Positions 5,457-8,992 of a stretch of 8,992 bases of DNA are shown piece by piece. The first letter of the stretch is position 1, and each line of letters begins with the position of its first letter. Under the pieces are notes generated by a model. That model was not told the origin of the DNA, searched no databases, and saw nothing but the letters and a program-made list of their open reading frames with translations. Position numbers and translations under genes: made by a program. Origin of the DNA: PLA2 sp036273915 (lineage in GTDB: Bacteria > Planctomycetota > PLA2); NCBI GenBank assembly GCA_036273915.1, contig DASUGR010000145.1, forward strand, positions 1 to 8,992. The letters run 5' to 3'.

Positions 5457-7298
5457 CCGGTCCTCCGCCTCGAGCACGGCATCGATCGCGGTGACCTGCT
5501 CCGCGAGGACGAGCGCGGGCACCACGAGGCGCCGGTAGCCCTTCGCCCGGATGTGGATCTCGTATTGCCCCGGTTCGAGGAGCTGCCATCCGCTTGCGCG
5601 TTCCCCGATCGCCCACCGTCCACCGATCGTGTAGCCGCCGTCGTCCTTCACGACGAACCGCACGAGCCGCACGGCATCGCCCCCCTGCGTGGGGCGCGCC
5701 TCGACGAGGACGTCGCTGAGCTCGTGCGGCGCAGCGTCGCCGGTGACCTCGAACGTGACCTGCACGCGGCCTCCTGCACGTGCCGTGAGCCGGACCGGCG
5801 TGACGGCGCCCGCGCGCAGGTCCGCCTCGACCGCGGCCGGGAAGTAGGGGGCCAGCCTGTCCGCGGGCCTCGCCTCGACCCGGTAGTGGCCCACGGGGAC
5901 CTCCGGCGTGCACGCTTCGGCATCGAGCTTCTCCTCGAGCAGGATCACGTTGTCGCCAGGCAGCGCGTCGAGGCTCACGCGCACGGCCGGGAAGGGGTCC
6001 CCGCGCGGGTCGAGGAGCGTCACCTGCGCGCGGGCGAACTCGAGGGGCGTCCGCGCGACCAGCGTCACGTCGTACTCGCGGCGGTCCCTCACGATGTCGA
6101 CGATCGCGACAGCAGGCGCGAGATCCAGGTCGCCGATCGTGACGGTCCAGCGCTCACCCGGCCGGACCGCGATGTCGTCGATCCGCCCAGCGGCGGAGCT
6201 GCCGGAATCGCTGCGCGCCGACGCGTCGAGCGCCGCGGGCGTGCCGCGTTCGTCCACGATCCGCACGCGGATGCGGTAGAGGTCGACGACGACGCGGACG
6301 TCGATGCCCGTCTCGAAGACCGCGCGCGCCCTGTCCTCGCGGAAGAAGTAGGACCCGGCGCGCAGGCCGCGGATCAGGAAGCGGCCCTCGTCGTCCGTGG
6401 TCGTCCAGCCCCACGCGAGGCCTGTCGGGGGGCCGTCCTTCGCGGCGTCGAACGGGGCGTCGGGCCAGCTCGTGATCTCCTCGCCGACGAGCGCGGCCGG
6501 CACCGCGTGGAGGTCGAGCCGCCGCGCCGGCGTCCCGTCGGGGTAGGTCGCGACACCCGAGAGCACGCCCGGCCCCGCGAGCACGAGGTCGCCCGCGTCG
6601 AAGTCCCCAAGCGGCGAGAGACGCAGCGGCCCGCGGGCAGCCACGCCGATGTCGCCCTTGCGCGCGCAGAGCCAGTACTCGCCCGGCACGCGGAGCGGCA
6701 GGGCGAAGCGCCCCTCCGGGTCGCTCGTGTCCCATGCGTTCGGATCGCGCGGGCTGAGCCACACCTCGGCGTCGTCGGCCGGCCTCGCCGCGGCGTCCAC
6801 GACGCGACCGCGGACGCATGCGCCGGCCTCGAGCGCGAGGTCGAGGCGGATGTCGCCCGGTTCGCGGTCCTTCAGCGCGACCTCGGCGCTGCGCGCCGGC
6901 AGGAAGCCCGGCGCGGCGACCTTCGCGACCAGCTTCGCGCGGCGCAGGAGGACGGGCGGGAGGTCGCCAACGAACGGCAGGTCGATCGCGAACGTCCCGT
7001 CCGCGAGCACGCCTCGCGCGATCGCGCGCTCGCCGTAGTCGAGGGCGAGCAGAACATCCACCGCCCCGCGCGCGGCGACCTTCGCGTCGCCGACGGCGCG
7101 CCACGGCGGCGCACGGGGTGCCAGCGTTTGAGTCGGCGGCGCGGGCACGGGCCGCTCGGGCATCGCCGCAGGCTCGTCCGCGGTCCCGGACGCGCGACGT
7201 TCGCCCCGGCCCCCGGAGCCCCCTCCCTTCGACATGATGAAATAGAGCGCAGCGACGAGAACGCACGCGCCGACGAGAAGGACCGATGCCTTTCGCAT
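5454..7298 (-). CDS. Membrane-anchored protein with carboxypeptidase-regulatory-like repeat domains
   Basis: A 614-residue protein. The chosen ATG (7298) begins MRKASVLLVGACVLVAALYF, a single N-terminal hydrophobic helix (about 3-22) without an obvious cleavage site. It is followed by a Gly-rich stretch (SKGGGSGGRG) and a Pro-rich linker (about 45-66). The rest is a series of beta-sandwich modules like the carboxypeptidase regulatory / SpaA-like family. The best are VRGRVVDAAARPADDAEVWL...DPEGRFALPL..PGEYWLCARKG (about 162-214) and SGVATYPDGTPARRLDL...TTDDEGRFLIRGLRAGSYFF (about 247-319). Later units end in VPVGHYRVEARP and LLEPGQYEIHIRAKGYRRL. No catalytic motif is seen. Such proteins usually sit outside the inner membrane and bind proteins or glycans; that role is inferred. 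A frame extension to 7391 is Arg-rich and overlaps the divergent gene, so it was rejected. The HEAT/vWA gene lies 10 nt downstream. Confidence 0.85.
   Translation of the reverse strand: MRKASVLLVGACVLVAALYFIMSKGGGSGGRGERRASGTADEPAAMPERPVPAPPTQTLAPRAPPWRAVGDAKVAARGAVDVLLALDYGERAIARGVLADGTFAIDLPFVGDLPPVLLRRAKLVAKVAAPGFLPARSAEVALKDREPGDIRLDLALEAGACVRGRVVDAAARPADDAEVWLSPRDPNAWDTSDPEGRFALPLRVPGEYWLCARKGDIGVAARGPLRLSPLGDFDAGDLVLAGPGVLSGVATYPDGTPARRLDLHAVPAALVGEEITSWPDAPFDAAKDGPPTGLAWGWTTTDDEGRFLIRGLRAGSYFFREDRARAVFETGIDVRVVVDLYRIRVRIVDERGTPAALDASARSDSGSSAAGRIDDIAVRPGERWTVTIGDLDLAPAVAIVDIVRDRREYDVTLVARTPLEFARAQVTLLDPRGDPFPAVRVSLDALPGDNVILLEEKLDAEACTPEVPVGHYRVEARPADRLAPYFPAAVEADLRAGAVTPVRLTARAGGRVQVTFEVTGDAAPHELSDVLVEARPTQGGDAVRLVRFVVKDDGGYTIGGRWAIGERASGWQLLEPGQYEIHIRAKGYRRLVVPALVLAEQVTAIDAVLEAEDR
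7209..7230 (-). repeat. 22-nt exact inverted copy of 3845-3866 (coding copy)
   Basis: On the minus strand this block matches 3845-3866 on the plus strand over 22 bases. It encodes most of the Lys-Gly-Gly-Gly-Ser-Gly-Gly linker just after the membrane helix of the repeat-domain protein. Confidence 0.7.
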
Positions 7299-7308
7299 GA
7301 CTCCCCTG

Positions 7309-7314
7309 AGGGTA
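7309..7314 (-). promoter_or_regulatory. Putative -10 element of the repeat-domain gene
   Basis: TACCCT on the minus strand ends 10 nt before the ATG at 7298. The spacer contains AGGGGAG, the best Shine-Dalgarno-like sequence in the window. A second candidate, TATACG on the minus strand at 7327-7332, would allow a normal leader of about 20 nt using that site. Either choice overlaps the divergent promoter. Confidence 0.35.
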
Positions 7315-7328
7315 GCGCGCCCGGGGCG

Positions 7329-7334
7329 TATAGT
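7329..7334 (+). promoter_or_regulatory. Putative -10 element of the thioredoxin-like gene
   Basis: TATAGT ends 8 nt before the ATG at 7343, with spacer GGTGCGCC and no Shine-Dalgarno sequence. Only 44 nt separate this start codon from the divergent one at 7298, so the -35 region of each gene would lie on the -10 of the other. Confidence 0.5.
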
Positions 7335-7342
7335 GGTGCGCC

Positions 7343-8578
7343 ATGTCCCGGCTCTGCGTCCTTCTCGCCTTCGCCGCCGCCGCGTCCGCACAGGCCCTGC
7401 GCGTCCCCGTGAAGCTCGAGGAGGTGCGGTCGGTCGAGACCCAGCCGTTCGTCGGGTTCCCGCTCCGCGAGTTCGCGCTCGCGAAGGAGCGGCCGCCCGA
7501 GTGCCCCGCCCGCACGCTCACGAAGGACGCGCGCTACGCGGTCGTCGAGCTCGGCGGGCGGCGGATCGGGCTCGCGTTCGACATCCCGGAGGGCGCGCTG
7601 GCGCTCGGGCTGCTCTACGTCGGCGACGGGAAACCGCTCCTCGGCCACGCGCGAACGGCGCAGGACGGGCTCGTCGTGGACTTCACCGACGCGGGCGGGC
7701 CGGTGCCGCTCGACGTGCGGCTCCAGTACCAGGGGCTCGACGTCGTCCGCGCTGGGTTGCAGCCGTCGCGGCACCGGCGCGGGCAGACGTCGATCGGCGG
7801 CGAGCGGCGGGAGGTGATCCTCGTCGACGCGGACGGGGACGGCCGCTATGACGGCGAGGGCGACCGCTGGATCGCGCTGCGGCCGCAACGCCTCGCCGAG
7901 ACGCGCGCGCTGCAGCGCACGGACATGCTGAAGCCCGGCGAGCCGCAGGTCCCCTTCGAGGCGGACGGCCGCGCGCTGATGGTCGAGAAGGTGGCGAAGG
8001 ACGGGAGCGCGCTCGTGCTGGTGCTCGACCGGCCGCGCATGTCGAAGGAGGCCGTGCTGAAGCGGCGCCTCGCGGAGGTCCGCGAGGAGCACTTCGAGAA
8101 GTTCGCGCGCGACGAGGCGGCGTTCCGGGCGAAGAACCGGATGACGGAGTTCCGGCCGCGCGCGGACGAGCCCGCGCCGTGGCTGGACGTGCCGCTCTCC
8201 GAGGCGAAGGCGGCGGCGGCGCGCGAGAAGAAGCCCCTGCTCGCCTTCCTCTACACGGAGACGAGCACGGCGTCGTTCCTCTACGACTACTACACGCTGC
8301 CCGATCGCGAGGTGGACGAGCTGCTGCGGAGGTTCGTGCTCGTGCGCATCGACGCGGAGAAGGACCCGGAGAAGAGCTACGCGGCGCTCGGCGCGCGGGC
8401 GCTGCCGTGTCTCGTGCCGTTCACGGACGAGGGGGAGCCGGTGGAGTTCCGCTTCGGCATGCGCGACGAGTCGGGCGAGATGTTCGACTTCGCCGAGAAC
8501 GAGCGGATGGTGACGGGCTGGCAAGGCCCGGTCGAGTTCGCCGAGAACCTGCGCCGGATCCTCAAGGCAGCGCGGTAG
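7343..8578 (+). CDS. Exported protein with EF-hand-like loop and cysteine-less thioredoxin-like domain
   Basis: A 411-residue protein with a cleavable signal peptide (MSRLCVLLAFAAAASAQA, cut near residue 16-18). Residues about 20-230 are a beta-rich domain I do not recognise. It contains VDADGDGRYDGEGDRW (161-176), a DxDxDG-type calcium loop as in EF-hands and dockerins. A charged helix (about 232-265) follows. Residues about 281-405 fit a thioredoxin-like fold of the DUF255/thioredoxin_7 style: KKPLLAFLYTETSTASF, then FVLVRIDAEKDPEKSYAALGARALPCLVPF with the cis-proline region at LPC (354-356). Where WCxxC would stand the sequence reads ETSTA (306-310), so both redox cysteines are absent and the domain is unlikely to be an oxidoreductase. 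A role as periplasmic binding or chaperone-like protein is possible. It is divergent from the repeat-domain and HEAT/vWA genes. Thioredoxin assignment is moderate confidence. Confidence 0.8.
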   Translation: MSRLCVLLAFAAAASAQALRVPVKLEEVRSVETQPFVGFPLREFALAKERPPECPARTLTKDARYAVVELGGRRIGLAFDIPEGALALGLLYVGDGKPLLGHARTAQDGLVVDFTDAGGPVPLDVRLQYQGLDVVRAGLQPSRHRRGQTSIGGERREVILVDADGDGRYDGEGDRWIALRPQRLAETRALQRTDMLKPGEPQVPFEADGRALMVEKVAKDGSALVLVLDRPRMSKEAVLKRRLAEVREEHFEKFARDEAAFRAKNRMTEFRPRADEPAPWLDVPLSEAKAAAAREKKPLLAFLYTETSTASFLYDYYTLPDREVDELLRRFVLVRIDAEKDPEKSYAALGARALPCLVPFTDEGEPVEFRFGMRDESGEMFDFAENERMVTGWQGPVEFAENLRRILKAAR

Positions 8579-8595
8579 CCGGCACCATGCCCGGC
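8578..8595 (+). terminator. Weak hairpin after the thioredoxin-like gene
   Basis: GCCGG at 8578-8582 pairs with CCGGC at 8591-8595, with two further pairs possible inside across a bulge. It begins at the last base of the stop codon. There is no T-run, so terminator activity is uncertain. Confidence 0.25.
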
Positions 8596-8628
8596 GGCGG
8601 CGGATGCAAGGGAAGGGCCCGAAGAGCC

Positions 8629-8634
8629 TAGAAT
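8629..8634 (+). promoter_or_regulatory. Putative -10 element of the small membrane gene
   Basis: TAGAAT ends 6 nt before the ATG at 8641, with no Shine-Dalgarno sequence between (GTACCC). The same hexamer and layout precede intact genes here, which supports the ATG at 8641 as the original start of the frame below. Confidence 0.45.
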
Positions 8635-8640
8635 GTACCC

Positions 8641-8850
8641 ATGCTCTGAGCGCTGAATTCGCCCAAACGGATCGCGGTCGTGGTCCTCTTCACGCTCTTG
8701 GGTCTCGGCGCCCAGTTCCTCTTCCGCGTCGAAATCGGGCTCGCGCTGGGCCTGATCGTCGGCCTCGTCGCCGCGCAACTCGTGCCGGCGGACAAGTCGT
8801 GCGGGATCCCCCCCAAGGGCGACGGCGGGACGGATCGTCCGGAAGGCTAG
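8641..8850 (+). pseudogene. Small two-helix membrane protein, interrupted by TGA at codon 3
   Basis: The frame ATG CTC TGA GCG CTG continues after the TGA (8647-8649) to a TAG at 8848-8850, 70 codons in all. Beyond the TGA it encodes ALNSPKRIAVVVLF, then a hydrophobic helix (about 11-28), a short polar turn (RVE) and a second helix (about 32-48), then a polar tail (ADKSCGIPPKGDGG...). This looks like a real small inner-membrane protein, and a single C-to-T change of CGA (Arg) would explain the TGA. TGA ends other genes here (2544-2546, 2807-2809), so reassignment of the code is unlikely. Possible downstream starts are CTG 8653, GTG 8680 or TTG 8698; none has a good ribosome-binding sequence, and the last two would cut into the first helix. 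It could be a sequencing error, a true nonsense mutation, or a start-stop leader. I do not recognise the family. Confidence 0.55.
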
Positions 8851-8858
8851 TACTAGCC
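8845..8858. repeat. Perfect 14-bp palindrome over a stop codon
   Basis: GGCTAGTACTAGCC is fully self-complementary and includes the TAG stop of the small membrane frame. It lies 49 nt before the transposase start, so it may mark or flank the end of the mobile element, but I cannot place the terminal inverted repeat. Confidence 0.5.
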
Positions 8859-8895
8859 CGAGTCCTGCCTATGCACTTGTGTCAGCCGGTGCCGG

Positions 8896-8901
8896 TAGGC
8901 T
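8896..8901 (+). promoter_or_regulatory. Putative -10 element of the transposase gene
   Basis: TAGGCT ends 6 nt before the ATG at 8908. The spacer CGGGGG could be a weak ribosome-binding sequence. The hexamer is also part of an imperfect inverted relation between CCCGAG (8858-8863) and CTCGGG (8900-8905), which could fold the untranslated region. Confidence 0.3.
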
Positions 8902-8907
8902 CGGGGG

Positions 8908-8992
8908 ATGAGCCAGAAGACGCCGAAGACGCTGCTCGAGTTCCAGGAGCGGTTCGCCACCGAGGAGGCATGCGAGGGCTACCTTGCGGAGT
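8908..8992 (+). mobile_element. IS1595-family transposase, N-terminal 28 codons only
   Basis: The visible start MSQKTPKTLLEFQERFATEE followed by ACEGYLAE matches the opening of IS1595-family transposases, which typically read 'LxEFQxRFxTEEACxxYLxxxRWPxGFxCPxCG' ahead of a zinc ribbon and a DDE-type catalytic domain. The zinc ribbon and catalytic residues lie beyond the right edge. The ATG at 8908 is the natural start, with GGGGG just before it. The left terminal repeat of the element should lie between about 8780 and 8907 but cannot be identified with confidence. Family assignment rests on this short segment alone; it could also be a domesticated or decayed copy. Confidence 0.8.

Noticed and set aside
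4040..5494. 484-codon plus-strand open frame antisense to the HEAT/vWA gene
   Set aside because: The translation is low-complexity (Leu/Val/Arg/Glu-rich) and shows no motif. The minus-strand gene has a signal peptide and recognisable domains.
5373..7412. 679-codon plus-strand open frame antisense to the repeat-domain gene
   Set aside because: It spans two gene boundaries and is rich in Arg, Asp and Ala without structure. The opposite strand encodes clear repeated beta-sandwich modules.
6872..8524. 550-codon minus-strand open frame antisense to the thioredoxin-like gene
   Set aside because: Composition is typical of an antisense shadow. It also crosses the divergent promoter and the start of the repeat-domain gene.
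8647..8686. TGA read as selenocysteine with the stem at 8669-8686 as a SECIS element
   Set aside because: The stem is only five pairs with one G-U, no selenoprotein family has Sec at residue 3 of a small membrane protein, and no Sec machinery is visible. A nonsense change or error is simpler.
1..8992. CRISPR arrays, tRNA or rRNA genes, riboswitches
   Set aside because: No regularly spaced repeats, no cloverleaf with CCA-type acceptor, no conserved rRNA segment and no riboswitch core were seen on either strand. Intergenic gaps are all under 140 nt.

Overview
The window is very GC-rich bacterial DNA in which almost every base belongs to a gene. Nine coding regions can be supported: one runs off each edge, and one small gene looks broken. 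Long antisense frames are everywhere because the third codon position is so GC-rich; they are not genes. Gene content suggests a high-GC, large-proteome bacterium. The fused formiminotransferase-cyclodeaminase, the exported HEAT/vWA protein, the carboxypeptidase-regulatory-like repeat protein and the thioredoxin-fold protein without cysteines together would fit Planctomycetota or a related or candidate phylum. This placement is inference from gene style only; nothing here is a phylogenetic marker.

Left part (1-2809). A minus-strand pair carries the folate/histidine-catabolic enzyme FTCD (cut by the left edge) and, upstream of it, an isochorismatase-family cysteine hydrolase. Divergent from these is a plus-strand pair with overlapping ends: a LURP-one/tubby-C-like (scramblase-related) protein and a small zinc-ribbon protein with two membrane segments. 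Next comes a monocistronic PLP-dependent cysteine-synthase-family enzyme (2873-3826).

Middle and right (3914-8578). Two exported or membrane-anchored proteins are transcribed leftwards: a repeat protein of carboxypeptidase-regulatory-like modules, then a HEAT-repeat/vWA protein whose start lies only 10 nt past its neighbour's stop. A third exported protein, with an EF-hand-like loop and a thioredoxin-like domain without CxxC, is divergent from the pair across a 44-nt shared promoter region. This trio may be a cell-envelope module, but its function is unknown.

Right end (8579-8992). A small two-helix membrane protein frame carries a TGA as its third codon. It is followed by the first 28 codons of an IS1595-family transposase, so a mobile element begins here.

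The most general signal is regulatory. Eight of the nine coding regions' start codons, all except that of the translationally coupled zinc-ribbon gene and counting the isochorismatase gene separately, were examined: seven intact or partial genes plus the broken small gene have a TAnnnT hexamer (TAGAAT, TACAAT, TATAGT, TACCCT, TAGGCT). In all but the isochorismatase gene it ends 6-10 nt before the start codon, usually with no Shine-Dalgarno sequence. This is the layout of leaderless or near-leaderless transcription.
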